From assembly GCF_021390645.1 (NCBI RefSeq), contig NZ_JAJEJT010000002.1, positions 124,001 to 188,000 of the forward strand: a stretch of DNA of 64,000 nucleotides, written 5' to 3'. Made by a program: the position numbers and the translations under genes. Positions 18,878 through 27,979 of the stretch are shown here, piece by piece (within the stretch, counting starts at the first letter, position 1; each line of letters begins with the position of its first letter). The stretch is from Paraburkholderia flagellata. Lineage in GTDB: Bacteria > Pseudomonadota > Gammaproteobacteria > Burkholderiales > Burkholderiaceae. Under the pieces are notes generated by a model. That model was not told the origin of the DNA, ran no database searches, and was given only the letters and a program-made list of their open reading frames with translations.

Positions 18878-21331
18878 ATGACAGCCATCGGTCTCGAGTT
18901 CGATCAGTTGCAAAGCAGCGTCGAAGCGCTGCGCCGTTCCCTCTCCAACCGCCTGATGTACGGTGTCGGCAAGGACGCCGTGACGGCCCGCCCGCAAGAC
19001 TGGCTGCACGCCGCGGCGCTCGCCGTGCGCGACCGCCTCGTCGAGCGCTGGATGATCACCACGCGCCGCCAGTACGATCAGGACGTCAAACGCGTCTATT
19101 ACCTGTCGATGGAGTTTCTCATCGGCCGCACGTTCTCGAACGCGCTGATCGCGCTCGGTATTCACGAGCAGATGAAAGAGGCGCTCGCGAGCGTGGGCGT
19201 CGACATGGACACCGTGCTCGATTACGAGCCCGACGCCGCGCTCGGCAACGGCGGCCTCGGCCGTCTCGCGGCGTGCTTTCTCGATTCGATGGCGACGCTC
19301 GGCATTCCGGGCTTCGGCTATGGCATTCGCTACGACTACGGCATGTTCCGTCAGCAGATCGTCAACGGCGAACAGGTCGAAGCACCCGACTACTGGCTGC
19401 GCTATGGCAACCCCTGGGAGTTTCCACGGCCCGAGGTCCAGTACCCCGTGCATTTTGGCGGGCGCACCCAGCAGCACAACGGCCATGTGGAATGGATCGA
19501 CACGCAGCATGTGAACGCCATGGCCTACGACACGGTCATTCCCGGCTACGCCACGAGCGCGACCAATACGCTGCGGCTGTGGTCCGCGCGCGCGGATGAA
19601 GAGCTCAATCTTTCTGCGTTCAACCAGGGCGACTATCAGCGCGCGGTGGAAGCGCGCAACATCTCCGAGAACGTCTCGCGCCTGCTCTATCCCGACGACT
19701 CGACGATGGCCGGACGCGAATTGCGCCTGCGTCAGGAGTATTTCTTCGTCTCCGCGACGATGCAGGACCTGATTCGCCGCTACCTGCGCACGCACAGCAC
19801 GTTCGGGCGCTTCTCCGAAAAGGTCGCGGTGCACCTGAACGACACGCACCCCGTGCTGGCTATCCCTGAATTGATCCGCCTGCTCGTGGACGTGCATCAT
19901 CTGCCGTGGGACGACGCGATGGCCCACGTGCGCCGCGTGTTCTCGTACACCAACCACACGCTGATGCCCGAAGCGCTGGAAACCTGGGATATCGAACTAT
20001 TGGCGCGCTTGCTGCCGCGCCACCTCGAAATCATCTTCGACATCAACGCGGCGTTCCTGCGCGAAGCGAGCGACCGCGGTGCGCACGATCTCGACCTGAT
20101 CCGCCGCATCTCGCTCGTGGACGAATACGGCCAGCGCCGCGTGCGCATGGCCTATCTCGCGATCGTGGCGAGCCACAAGGTCAACGGCGTGTCGAAGTTG
20201 CACTCGCAACTGATGACGCGCGATATCTTCGCCGACTTCGCGCGCCTCTTTCCCGACCGCTTCACGAACGTGACCAATGGGATCACCCCGCGTCGCTGGC
20301 TCGCGCAGGCGAGCCCGCCGCTCGCGCACCTCGTGGACGAAGCGATCGGGCCGCGTTGGCGCAGCGATCTCTTCGAACTGGGCGCGCTGCGCAAGCTGCG
20401 CGGCGATGCATCGTTCGAAGCCGCGTTCCGCGCGGCCAAGCGCAGCAACAAGGTGCGCCTCGCACACCGCGCCCTGGAGCGCACGGGCATTGTCTTCAAT
20501 CCCGACGCGCTGTTCGACATGCAGGTCAAGCGCATTCACGAGTACAAGCGCCAGTTGCTCAACGTGCTGCACGTGATCACGCGCTACAACCGCATTCTCG
20601 AAGCGCCGGAGCGCGACTGGGTGCCGCGTGTCGTGCTGTTCGCGGGCAAGGCCGCCTCGGCCTACCGCATGGCGAAGATGATCATTCACCTCATCAACGA
20701 CGTGGCCGCGAAGATCAACAACGATCCTGCGGTGGGCGATCGCCTGAAGGTGGTGTTCGTGCCGAACTACGGCGTGAGCGTGGCCGAAATGCTGATTCCC
20801 GCGGCGGACCTTTCCGAGCAGATCTCGACGGCGGGCACCGAAGCGTCGGGCACCGGCAACATGAAGCTCGCGCTCAACGGCGCGCTCACCATGGGCACGC
20901 TGGACGGTGCGAACATCGAGATCGGCGAGGCCGTGGGGCAGGACAACATCTTCATCTTCGGGCACACGTCCGACCAGGTCGACCAGTTGCGTTGCGCGGG
21001 CTACCGGCCGCGCCAGGTCTACGAGGAGAACGCCGAGCTGCGCCGCGCGCTCGACCAGATCCGCACGGGCTTCTTTTCACCGCACGATACGGCACGCTAC
21101 ACGGACATCTTCCACACGCTCGTGGACTGGGGCGACCACTACCTCGTGCTGGCGGACTACTCGGCTTTCATCGAGGCCCAGGACGCCGCCGACCAGCGTT
21201 TCATGGACGTGCCGGCGTGGACCGCAAGCGCGATCGAAAACGTGGCGGGAATGGGGAAATTCTCTTCGGACCGTGCGATCGCGGAATACGCCCGCGATAT
21301 CTGGCACGTGAAATCGATCGAAATGGCGTGA
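18878..21331 (+). CDS. glgP: Glycogen/starch/alpha-glucan phosphorylase
   Basis: An 817-residue PLP enzyme of glycosyltransferase family 35 that releases glucose 1-phosphate from alpha-1,4-glucans. Conserved blocks run through the whole length: YYLSMEFLIGRT, NGGLGRLAACFLDSMATL, KVAVHLNDTHP, NVTNGITPRRWL, KRIHEYKRQLLN and the PLP-lysine region EASGTGNMKLALNGALT. The ATG at 18878 is set by AGGAG 8 bp upstream; an in-frame start at 18821 is less likely. No other glycogen gene (glgABCX) is in the window. It converges on a small membrane-protein gene 42 bp downstream. Confidence 0.97.
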   Translation: MTAIGLEFDQLQSSVEALRRSLSNRLMYGVGKDAVTARPQDWLHAAALAVRDRLVERWMITTRRQYDQDVKRVYYLSMEFLIGRTFSNALIALGIHEQMKEALASVGVDMDTVLDYEPDAALGNGGLGRLAACFLDSMATLGIPGFGYGIRYDYGMFRQQIVNGEQVEAPDYWLRYGNPWEFPRPEVQYPVHFGGRTQQHNGHVEWIDTQHVNAMAYDTVIPGYATSATNTLRLWSARADEELNLSAFNQGDYQRAVEARNISENVSRLLYPDDSTMAGRELRLRQEYFFVSATMQDLIRRYLRTHSTFGRFSEKVAVHLNDTHPVLAIPELIRLLVDVHHLPWDDAMAHVRRVFSYTNHTLMPEALETWDIELLARLLPRHLEIIFDINAAFLREASDRGAHDLDLIRRISLVDEYGQRRVRMAYLAIVASHKVNGVSKLHSQLMTRDIFADFARLFPDRFTNVTNGITPRRWLAQASPPLAHLVDEAIGPRWRSDLFELGALRKLRGDASFEAAFRAAKRSNKVRLAHRALERTGIVFNPDALFDMQVKRIHEYKRQLLNVLHVITRYNRILEAPERDWVPRVVLFAGKAASAYRMAKMIIHLINDVAAKINNDPAVGDRLKVVFVPNYGVSVAEMLIPAADLSEQISTAGTEASGTGNMKLALNGALTMGTLDGANIEIGEAVGQDNIFIFGHTSDQVDQLRCAGYRPRQVYEENAELRRALDQIRTGFFSPHDTARYTDIFHTLVDWGDHYLVLADYSAFIEAQDAADQRFMDVPAWTASAIENVAGMGKFSSDRAIAEYARDIWHVKSIEMA

Positions 21332-21373
21332 GGGGCAGGCGCGCGCAGTCCTTCCAACTGCGCTTGCCGTGAA

Positions 21374-21799
21374 TCAGGGCGCTGCGGGCCGCGTCGTGCC
21401 GCCCTCGGCCGGTGCGGGTTGTGCGGGTTGCGCGGCCTTGGCGGTGCGCACCGCCTCTGCCACGCGTTCGAGGAATGCGGGGTCGAGGCTCGTGACCGCC
21501 TCGCGCGGTTCTCCGCCCGTCACGACATAGAGTCGATGCACGGCCTCTTGCCAGAGCCACGCGAGCCAGCCCACTACGATCACCATCACGCCGCACGCGA
21601 GACCGGTCGCCGAGCCGAGCACGCCGCCCACGACAGCGCCTGCGGCGCCTACGCCGCTGATCGCGATGGGCACGACACGGCTGCGCCGCCCGATGACGAT
21701 GCGTACGTCCTCGATATCGCGCATGGGGAAGACCTGGCCGGCTGCGGAAAGCGCGTTGCGCGTGACCGAGACGGCGGCTTCGTTGAAAGGGAGTTCCAT
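21374..21799 (-). CDS. Small membrane protein, DUF6232-like
   Basis: A 141-residue protein. The first part, FNEAAVSVTRNALSAAGQ then IEDVRIVIGRR, looks like the DUF6232 pattern in which a short beta-rich segment precedes membrane helices. Two closely spaced hydrophobic segments follow (VPIAISGVGAAGAVVGGVLG and CGVMVIVVGWLAWLW), then a soluble tail that is Pro/Ala/Gln-rich. The start is uncertain: I use the ATG at 21799 (MELPFNE); the frame is open from 21892. The function is unknown. It is convergent with glgP and divergent from yjdM. Confidence 0.6.
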   Translation of the reverse strand: MELPFNEAAVSVTRNALSAAGQVFPMRDIEDVRIVIGRRSRVVPIAISGVGAAGAVVGGVLGSATGLACGVMVIVVGWLAWLWQEAVHRLYVVTGGEPREAVTSLDPAFLERVAEAVRTAKAAQPAQPAPAEGGTTRPAAP

Positions 21800-21966
21800 C
21801 GGTTCGATAGCTGCGAGGTGAGAGAGCGCAGCGTACCAGAAGCGGGGCCAGGGCGGGGGTGTGGCGGGCATAACGCCGCAGGCCGCACGCATGGCAGGTT
21901 GGGCAAGGTGCCGGAGCCGCTATACTTGCGCGCTTTTATTGCCCCCGTCAGCACTAAGGATTCACC

Positions 21967-22308
21967 ATGAGCGCATTGCCACGCTGTCCGAAATGCAATT
22001 CCGAGTTCACCTACGAAGATGGAGAGGTCTACATCTGCCCGGAGTGTGCGCACGAATGGTCGCGGCAAGCCGCCGCGCCGGCCGAAACGGCGGGCAGGGT
22101 GTATCGCGATTCGGCCGGCAATGTCCTTCAGGACGGGGATACCGTCACGGTCATCAAGGACTTGAAGCTCAAGGGTTCGGCTGGCGTGATCAAGATGGGC
22201 ACCAAAGTGAAAAATATCCGCCTTGTGGACAGCGATCACGATATCGATTGCAAGATTGACGGCTTTGGCGCCATGAGCCTCAAATCGGAATTCGTCAAGA
22301 AGGCGTGA
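21967..22308 (+). CDS. yjdM: Zinc-ribbon protein, YjdM/PhnA family
   Basis: A 113-residue protein. The N-terminal zinc ribbon has two CxxC pairs, CPKCNSEF and CPECAHEW, and the C-terminal domain carries the family's [21 protein letters not shown] and an [16 protein letters not shown] end. E. coli YjdM was once called PhnA, but it is not part of the C-P lyase pathway and not phosphonoacetate hydrolase; its role is unclear. The complete phn locus here is some 4.5 kb away and separately controlled, so closeness should not be over-read. It is followed by the porin gene in convergent orientation. Confidence 0.93.
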   Translation: MSALPRCPKCNSEFTYEDGEVYICPECAHEWSRQAAAPAETAGRVYRDSAGNVLQDGDTVTVIKDLKLKGSAGVIKMGTKVKNIRLVDSDHDIDCKIDGFGAMSLKSEFVKKA

Positions 22309-22390
22309 CGCTGGGCGTCGTGGCTCGATGGCGGTGGCCCGCCAGCGGCCGTTGGTTTTGCCCTTGCGCCGCGGCAGAACTGCGATGAAC

Positions 22391-22422
22391 CAAAAAAAGC
22401 GGGGCATCCCAAGGGATGCCCC
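22391..22422 (-). terminator. Intrinsic terminator of the porin gene
   Basis: A perfect 10-bp stem GGGGCATCCC / GGGATGCCCC (22401-22410 and 22413-22422) with a 2-nt centre. On the minus strand it is followed by seven T (the A run at 22392-22398). It is about 110 bp past the porin stop. Confidence 0.88.
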
Positions 22423-22530
22423 GTCCGGTAAGGCGCGTCGTGCAGCGTGGGCTGCGGCGCGCCGAGCAGAGCCGGCGCCATGAGCCGCCGGCTGCCGCTG
22501 TTGCGTAACGTTGCTGCGTAAAGCGGCTGC

Positions 22531-23694
22531 TTAGAACTTGTGGCGGATACCGACGCGAACCGCGACTTGATTCTGCGAACCCGTGCCCGACGGCTGGTAA
22601 ATGCTCGAGCTCGAGTCACCGATCTGTGCCTGAACCTTCTGGCCGTTCGCTAGCGTGCCCGATGCGTCCTGGTACGTCACGAGGCCGTAGACGTCGGTGC
22701 GCTTGCTGAGCGCGTAGTCAACCGATGCGTTGACCTGGTTCCAGTGAGCCGTCTGGCTGCCCGAGGCGCGCGAGTACGTGTAGCCGAGGCCTGCCGAGAG
22801 AGCCGGCGTGAAGGCGTACTTGCCGCCCGCTTCGTACGCGTTGTAGAGCGTCGACGAACCGGCGATCGGCGAGAGCAGCGTGTTGGTCCACAGGGCCCAC
22901 AGCGTTGCCGGACCGACGATGTAGCGGCCACCCACGCCGAACGAGCGCAGGCCGTGCAGCGCGACGGTGGTTTGGGTCGCCGGCAGGTTGGCGATCGAGG
23001 TCGTCGACTGCGTGGTGTTGGCCGGGTATGTGATGTTCGTGTACGCGGCGCCGAGGCTGAAGGGGCCGTAACCGTAGTTCGCGCCGAAGCTGTAGGCACG
23101 CGACGAAGCCGTCGAAGCCGTTGCCGGTGCGCCGGCGAACGACGTCGAGTTCGAGAAGCCATACAGGCCGCCGAACGTGAAGCCCGAGAAGTTCACGCTC
23201 TGGAACTTGACCGCGTTGTTGATGCGGCTCGAGGTCAACTGGTCGATGTCGTTGAAGTGGTATGCCCAGTTACCCGAAACCGTGTTGCCCCCGGTCGAGT
23301 ACTGCGAGCCGAGAATGTCCGTGCTGAACGAGTATTGACGGCCGAACGTCAGCGAACCGATGTTCGATTGCGTCAGACCGACGAACGCTTGACGGCCGAA
23401 CATCGCGCCGCCCTGGCCAGCCGTGCCGTTACCGCTGTTGAAGCCGTTTTCGAGCACGAAGATCGCCTTCAGGCCGCCGCCCAGGTCTTCCGTGCCGCGC
23501 AGGCCCCAACGGCTGCCTTGGGCAACGCCGTCACCGTACGAGAACTGATGCGAGCTGCCGCCCGTCGCGTTTTTCACGTTGCTGATGTAGTTCACACCCG
23601 CGTCGATAATGCCGTACAGCGTCACGCTGCTTTGTGCGTGGGCAACGCCTGCGATCGAGGCAAGAATAGCGGTGGTCAGAATTTTCTTTTTCAA
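22531..23694 (-). CDS. Outer-membrane general porin (Burkholderia OmpC/OpcP-like)
   Basis: A 387-residue outer-membrane protein. The signal peptide MKKKILTTAILASIAGVAHA is cleaved before QSSVTLYG. The mature chain has the alternating-hydrophobic pattern of a 16-strand trimeric porin, with the family's SVTLYGIIDAGVNY start, GSRWGLRGTEDLGGGLKAIF, GRQAFVGL and a C-terminal VRVGIRHKF ending in Phe, the outer-membrane assembly signal. An extra-AT-rich upstream region (23.9-24.1 kb) and a strong terminator frame it as a single, probably highly expressed gene. G+C is lower than in neighbours, as is common for abundant porins. Confidence 0.95.
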   Translation of the reverse strand: MKKKILTTAILASIAGVAHAQSSVTLYGIIDAGVNYISNVKNATGGSSHQFSYGDGVAQGSRWGLRGTEDLGGGLKAIFVLENGFNSGNGTAGQGGAMFGRQAFVGLTQSNIGSLTFGRQYSFSTDILGSQYSTGGNTVSGNWAYHFNDIDQLTSSRINNAVKFQSVNFSGFTFGGLYGFSNSTSFAGAPATASTASSRAYSFGANYGYGPFSLGAAYTNITYPANTTQSTTSIANLPATQTTVALHGLRSFGVGGRYIVGPATLWALWTNTLLSPIAGSSTLYNAYEAGGKYAFTPALSAGLGYTYSRASGSQTAHWNQVNASVDYALSKRTDVYGLVTYQDASGTLANGQKVQAQIGDSSSSIYQPSGTGSQNQVAVRVGIRHKF

Positions 23695-24141
23695 CTGTTT
23701 CTCCGGGTAAAGGAAAGTGACTACTCCGGCCTCTTATGGGCCGGTCAATGTGACGGGCTGCAATTTAAGGGTCGATAACGAAAGGAATGTGACAGTAAGG
23801 CTTTGTAGGCAAAATGTCGTCATTCTGTTGTGAGAATGCGACACACAGGTTGCGCGCCCGGAGAACGACGCTCGAGGCCCGCGGGTATTGGGCTTGCGGG
23901 CGATTTTCCTGTCGATTTGAAAGGCCGTATTGCGACAATCAGCCATATAAAATTTTTTTCTAAGCTTTCTTCTATTTGCTGGGTTAATCGATCTTTTGAA
24001 TCTGGCTTCAAGGTGAAATTGATTGATTTCAAGAGCGCATTAACGGTCGATCAATGCGTGTTTTACATGGCTAATTGTCGTCGATTCAAGAAAATTGGAA
24101 ATTAGTTATCCGAAATAATTGAATTGGCGCGGAAAGCCCAC
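23695..24141. other. AT-rich intergenic region upstream of the porin
   Basis: About 450 bp with no supported gene. From about 23930 to 24120 the sequence is strikingly AT-rich for this genome (runs such as AAATTTTTTTC and AATTGATTGATTTC). Short open frames here (up to 70 codons) have no ribosome site or familiar motif. The region most likely holds the porin's upstream regulatory sequence. Confidence 0.5.
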
Positions 24142-24176
24142 AAAAAAGGGCTCGCACCCGTGGTGCGAGCCCTTTT
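24142..24176 (-). terminator. Intrinsic terminator of the M14-type deacylase gene (possibly bidirectional)
   Basis: A perfect 11-bp stem GGGCTCGCACC / GGTGCGAGCCC (24148-24158 and 24162-24172) extended by A/T pairs on both sides. The minus strand ends in six T, the plus strand in four. It is 18 bp past the minus-strand gene's stop. Confidence 0.9.
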
Positions 24177-24193
24177 ACGGTAAGGTGTTGCAG

Positions 24194-25312
24194 TTACAGC
24201 GAGAGGAGCGAGCCGCTGCGAATGGGCTTTTCCCCAGCAATGCGTGCGACTTCCATGCCGGCCGTGGCGAAGCGCGCGCTGTGGCGTGCGTATATCACGC
24301 CGCTCACGCCTGCGTGCAGCGTCGTCACGGTGTCGGCGAGCGGGTCGATGACATCGGCAATGGCCGCGCCGCGTTCCACCCACGTGCCGCAATCCACGCG
24401 GAACACGAGCACGCCGCTGGCAGGCGCCACGATCGGCTCCGTGCCCGCGAGCGGCGTGGCAGCATGGGCGAGCGGCGGCAGCGGCGCAGCCGTGCCTTCG
24501 ATCACGCCGCGCCCGATCAGATAGTCGACGATGGCCTGGGCGTCGTGTTCGGCAAGCTCGTGCGAGACGTCGCGCTGGCCGCGCAGCTCGACCGTCACCG
24601 AAATCGAGCCGTACGGAATGGGAAAGCGCGTGCCGAAGTGTTCGCGCAGCTCCGACCAGCAGAAGCTGTGAATCTCGTCGAACGGATTGCCGATCGAGTT
24701 GAGCGCGAGGAGCGACGCCTTGGCGTCGAGATAGCGCGCGAGCGGCTCGACATCGGGCCACAGTTCGGGGTTGGTGTAAATGTGCATGGCGGCTTCCCAG
24801 TCGCAATGCAGGTCCAGCACGATATCGGCGTCATACGAAAGGCGCTGGAGCGCGAGCCGCATCGATTCGAGTTCGGTCCTGGGCTGCTGCGCGGCCAGTG
24901 CTTCGCCCATGGCCGCGCGGATGGCCGTGCGGTTCGCGGCTTCGTCGGGCCCGAGGCGCGCCTCGATGTTGGGCAGCACGAGCGCGGTGAGCTCATGAAA
25001 ATTGCGGTTGAAGTTCTGCGCCGTGTTCGATTCGAAGCGGCCGATCATATGCCCGAGCCAGTGCTGATTCAGGCCAACGGGGTTGGGCACCGGCACGATC
25101 ACGATCTCGCCGCGCAGGCGGCCCGCGGCTTCCAGCTCCGCGAGCTTGCGGCGCAGCACCCACGAGACGAGCATGCCCGGCAGCTCGTCGGCGTGCAGCG
25201 AGGACTGGATGTAGACCTTCTGGTCACCGCCGGCTTTGCCATAGTGGAAACTGGCAAGTTCCCGTGCGGTACCGAGCGCGGGCGCGATCAACGGATGGTT
25301 TCGGGTTTGCAT
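24194..25312 (-). CDS. Succinylglutamate desuccinylase/aspartoacylase family protein (M14-type zinc deacylase)
   Basis: A 372-residue zinc hydrolase. Metal-binding residues are visible in SSLHADELPG (HxxE) and in LDLHCDWEAAMH; NFNRNFHEL and the C-terminal barrel-like region with PASGVLVFRVDCG fit the AstE/AspA-like family PF04952. It probably removes an acyl group from an N-acyl amino acid or related compound. I start at the ATG at 25312; the frame extends to 25378 without support. It lies downstream of, and on the same strand as, a basic-amino-acid binding protein but is separated from it by a terminator. No other ast gene is present. Confidence 0.85.
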   Translation of the reverse strand: MQTRNHPLIAPALGTARELASFHYGKAGGDQKVYIQSSLHADELPGMLVSWVLRRKLAELEAAGRLRGEIVIVPVPNPVGLNQHWLGHMIGRFESNTAQNFNRNFHELTALVLPNIEARLGPDEAANRTAIRAAMGEALAAQQPRTELESMRLALQRLSYDADIVLDLHCDWEAAMHIYTNPELWPDVEPLARYLDAKASLLALNSIGNPFDEIHSFCWSELREHFGTRFPIPYGSISVTVELRGQRDVSHELAEHDAQAIVDYLIGRGVIEGTAAPLPPLAHAATPLAGTEPIVAPASGVLVFRVDCGTWVERGAAIADVIDPLADTVTTLHAGVSGVIYARHSARFATAGMEVARIAGEKPIRSGSLLSL

Positions 25313-25492
25313 GATGGATGCGCGAGGCGCGTCGGCCCGCAAAAGGTGTTGGAGTGAACGATGGCCCCGCAGAAGCACGCCGGGGCCGTAGACCGATCTT
25401 AGCCGATTCGACGCGGCGCCGGAACCAGCCCGCCCGCGCGCGCCTGATGCATAGCCATAAAATACGGAATCCGAAATAAAAATCCGGAAAAG

Positions 25493-25516
25493 AAAAAACC
25501 CGGACGCAAGTCCGGG
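25493..25516 (-). terminator. Intrinsic terminator of the amino-acid-binding-protein gene
   Basis: A 7-bp stem CCCGGAC / GTCCGGG with a 4-nt loop (25499-25516), followed on the minus strand by six T (A run at 25493-25498). It is about 40 bp past the stop at 25556. Confidence 0.85.
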
Positions 25517-25555
25517 CTTCGTGCGCCGTGATGCAGCGCAGGCGCGATGCGGTGC

Positions 25556-26323
25556 TTAGCCGCCGTACACGTCGAAGTCGAAGTACTTCGCTTCGATCTT
25601 CTTGTACGTGCCGTCCTTGATCATGTCGGCGATAGCCTTGTCGATCTTCGTCTTCAGGTCGGCGTCTTCCTTGCGCAGGCCGATAGCTGCGGCGCCCGTC
25701 GGGATTTCCTTGCCGGCGAACTGGAAGCCAGCGCCGCGCGGGGTCTTCAGGAAGCCCAGATCCGCTTGCACTTCATCCTGCAGCGCAGCGTCCAGACGGC
25801 CAGAGAGCAGGTCGGCGTAGACCTGGTCCTGGTTCTGGTAAGGCACGACGTTCACGCCCTTCGGCGCCCAGTTTTCCTTGGCATAGGTTTCCTGGATCGT
25901 GCCCTGTTCGACGCCAACCGACTTGCCCTTGAGCGAGTCAGCCGTCGGCGCGAGGCTCGAGCCCTTCTTGGCGACGAGGCGCGTCGGCGTGTTGAACAGC
26001 TTCGCCGAGAAGGCGATCTGCTGCTCGCGCTGCGGGGTGATCGTCATCGACGAGAGCACGCCGTCGAACTTCTTGGCCTTCAGGCCCGGGATCATGCCGT
26101 CGAAGTCTTGCTCGACCCACACGCACTTGGCATTCAGGCGCTTGCAGATTTCATTGCCAAGGTCGATGTCGAAGCCGACCAGCTTGCCATCGGGTGCTTT
26201 GGATTCGAACGGTGCGTAGCTGGCGTCAACGCCGAAACGCACGGTGGACCAGTCCTTCGCGTGGGCGACGCCGGCCGAGACGGCGAGCAGGGCAACCGTG
26301 AGGGTGGCAAGCAGTTTCTTCAC
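25556..26323 (-). CDS. Basic amino-acid-binding periplasmic protein (ArgT/HisJ-like)
   Basis: A 255-residue family 3 solute-binding protein. I start at a GTG (26323), preceded by GAGGAG; the signal peptide VKKLLATLTVALLAVSAGVAHA is cleaved before KDWSTVRFG. The mature protein has VDASYAPFESKAPDGKLVGFDIDLGNEICKRL, the LSSMTITPQREQQIAFS hinge block and YADLLSGRLDAALQDEV, the classic lysine/arginine/ornithine- or histidine-binding layout. No permease or ATPase gene is adjacent. It is a separate unit closed by its own terminator. Confidence 0.92.
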   Translation of the reverse strand: MKKLLATLTVALLAVSAGVAHAKDWSTVRFGVDASYAPFESKAPDGKLVGFDIDLGNEICKRLNAKCVWVEQDFDGMIPGLKAKKFDGVLSSMTITPQREQQIAFSAKLFNTPTRLVAKKGSSLAPTADSLKGKSVGVEQGTIQETYAKENWAPKGVNVVPYQNQDQVYADLLSGRLDAALQDEVQADLGFLKTPRGAGFQFAGKEIPTGAAAIGLRKEDADLKTKIDKAIADMIKDGTYKKIEAKYFDFDVYGG

Positions 26324-26799
26324 TATGGGTACTCCTCGAGATGGTTCAGGGCGCGCCGCGTGCGGTTGTGCCGCCATGGCGCATTCACCGGCGCGGCTCG
26401 CGCTGGATTATTGTTGGACCCGCCAGCCTGCGGCCAGCGAAGCGCGGCAAGCTTACCAGGTCAAAATTGCTGCGTCGCTAGTGTAATACCGGATAGCGGG
26501 AAAGGGACCCGTTAAGTGTACGTCCGTGCGCTTGTACGATTTAACGCAAAGCCTTGTCGGATAAGGCATGCAGGCCAATGCGGGCGGGCCATTGCGGGGT
26601 GCTTGAGGTGGGGCGTGCGATGCTCGGCCGCAACAGTCGGAAGAATGCGATGTCGTGTGGGCGTGGCGTCGTCAACGATATGAAGGGAAATTGAAATCGA
26701 ATCGACGGCGTGCCGTGCGTTTTCGGCCCAAATAGGCCATCCGGCGCGCCGTTTCTGGCGCGGTGCAGAAGATGCAGCGGCTGCACCGCGTGGGTCACC
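26324..26799. other. Intergenic region between the binding-protein gene and phnM
   Basis: About 475 bp. It should hold the promoter of the minus-strand binding-protein gene and the trailer of the phn operon. A GTG-initiated minus-strand frame (26541-26798, 85 codons) begins right after the phnM stop but has no family motif, no ribosome site and unusual composition, so it is left uncalled. No terminator with a clear T-tract is visible. Confidence 0.4.
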
Positions 26800-27933
26800 T
26801 CAGACCACGCGCACGCCCGCGCGCCACGTCGCGCGCGGCACGGGCAGCGTGTCGAGCATCGTCACGCGCACGAAGTCCGCGCGCAGGCCCGGTTCGATCG
26901 CGCCGCGGTCGTGCAGGCCCGACTTGCTGGCGGGCTCCCACGAGACCGTGGCGAGCGCGCGCGGCAGCGTCCAGTCGGCCTGGGTCACGAGGTCGAACGC
27001 GGCGGTCAGGAGGCTCGACGGCACGTAGTCGGACGAGAGGATGTCGAGCAGACCGGCCTGCGCCAGCTCCAGCGCCGAGACGTTGCCCGAGTGCGAGCCG
27101 CCGCGCACGACGTTCGGCGCACCCATGATCGTCGCGATGCCGCGCTTTCTCGCTTCCTCGGCGGCGACGCGCGTGGTCGGGAATTCGGCGAGCACGATGC
27201 CTTCGGCGGCGGCCTGCTCGACGTGCTCCACGAGCGTGTCGTCGTGGCTCGCGAGCGGTATGCCGCGCGCGCGGCAGCGCTGCACGATTTCGAGGCGGTG
27301 CGCGTCTGCGTAGCGCTCCTGCTCGGTGGCCATTTCGGCGAGCATGGTGTTCGTCTGCTCGTCGGTCCACTTGCCGTGGCGTTCCTGGAAGCGTCGCCAT
27401 TGATCGCGGTCGTGCCACTGGCGCTGGCCCGGCGTGTGGTCCATCACCGAGGCGAGGCGCAGCAGCGGATGGTCGCTCAGCGTGTCGAACAGCTCGATCA
27501 CGTCTTCGGTGGCGATTTCGCAGCGCAGGTGCAGAAAGTGCTCGGCGCGCAGCAGGTTGCGCTCGGAAAAGCGCTTGAGGGCGTTGGCGCTCGCGAGTTG
27601 CACGTCGCGGCCACGCACGCCCACGGCGAGGCGCGTGCCGATGGCGAGCGCGTCGAATACCGTGGTGATGCCGGCGGCAGCGATCTGCGCGTCGTGAATG
27701 ACGAATGCGGCGTCGGTGTTCCAGTGCACGCCGGGGCGCGGCGCGAGGTGCTTTTCCAGGTTGTCGGTGTGCAGTTCGACGAGGCCGGGCAGCAGGAAGT
27801 CGCCTTCCCAGTCTTCGGCTTCGGGCGCGGCGGTCGAGCCGCGCGAGATGTCGCGGATCTTGCCGTCTTCCACGCTTAGCGTGCCGGTGAAAACGTCGTC
27901 TCGCGTCACGATGCGAGCGTTTTTGATCAACAT
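26800..27933 (-). CDS. phnM: PhnM: alpha-D-ribose 1-methylphosphonate 5-triphosphate diphosphatase
   Basis: A 377-residue amidohydrolase-superfamily enzyme that removes pyrophosphate from ribose 1-methylphosphonate 5-triphosphate, giving the substrate of the C-P lyase core. Metal-binding blocks include LLPGLVELHTDNLEKHL, ASVMDHTPGQRQW, PLASHDDTLVEHV and the late Asp in ILSSDYVPSSLL. The ATG at 27933 follows GGAG at 7 bp. It is the last gene of the phnGHIJKLM operon, 46 bp after phnL. Length matches the E. coli enzyme (378). Confidence 0.97.
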   Translation of the reverse strand: MLIKNARIVTRDDVFTGTLSVEDGKIRDISRGSTAAPEAEDWEGDFLLPGLVELHTDNLEKHLAPRPGVHWNTDAAFVIHDAQIAAAGITTVFDALAIGTRLAVGVRGRDVQLASANALKRFSERNLLRAEHFLHLRCEIATEDVIELFDTLSDHPLLRLASVMDHTPGQRQWHDRDQWRRFQERHGKWTDEQTNTMLAEMATEQERYADAHRLEIVQRCRARGIPLASHDDTLVEHVEQAAAEGIVLAEFPTTRVAAEEARKRGIATIMGAPNVVRGGSHSGNVSALELAQAGLLDILSSDYVPSSLLTAAFDLVTQADWTLPRALATVSWEPASKSGLHDRGAIEPGLRADFVRVTMLDTLPVPRATWRAGVRVV

Positions 27934-27979
27934 CGTCAGGCTCCGTATCAGATATCGGTTTGTGCCGTTCAGGCGGTAT

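Noticed and set aside
21967..22308. YjdM/PhnA counted as part of the phosphonate system
   Set aside because: The old PhnA name is misleading; the gene is separate, lacks the PhnF palindrome and is not needed for C-P lyase.
23820..24032. 70-codon minus-strand frame upstream of the porin
   Set aside because: Start lies in AT-rich sequence without ribosome site; the product has no recognisable features.
26541..26798. GTG-initiated 85-codon frame just after phnM
   Set aside because: No ribosome site, no motif, and the composition is unlike neighbouring genes.
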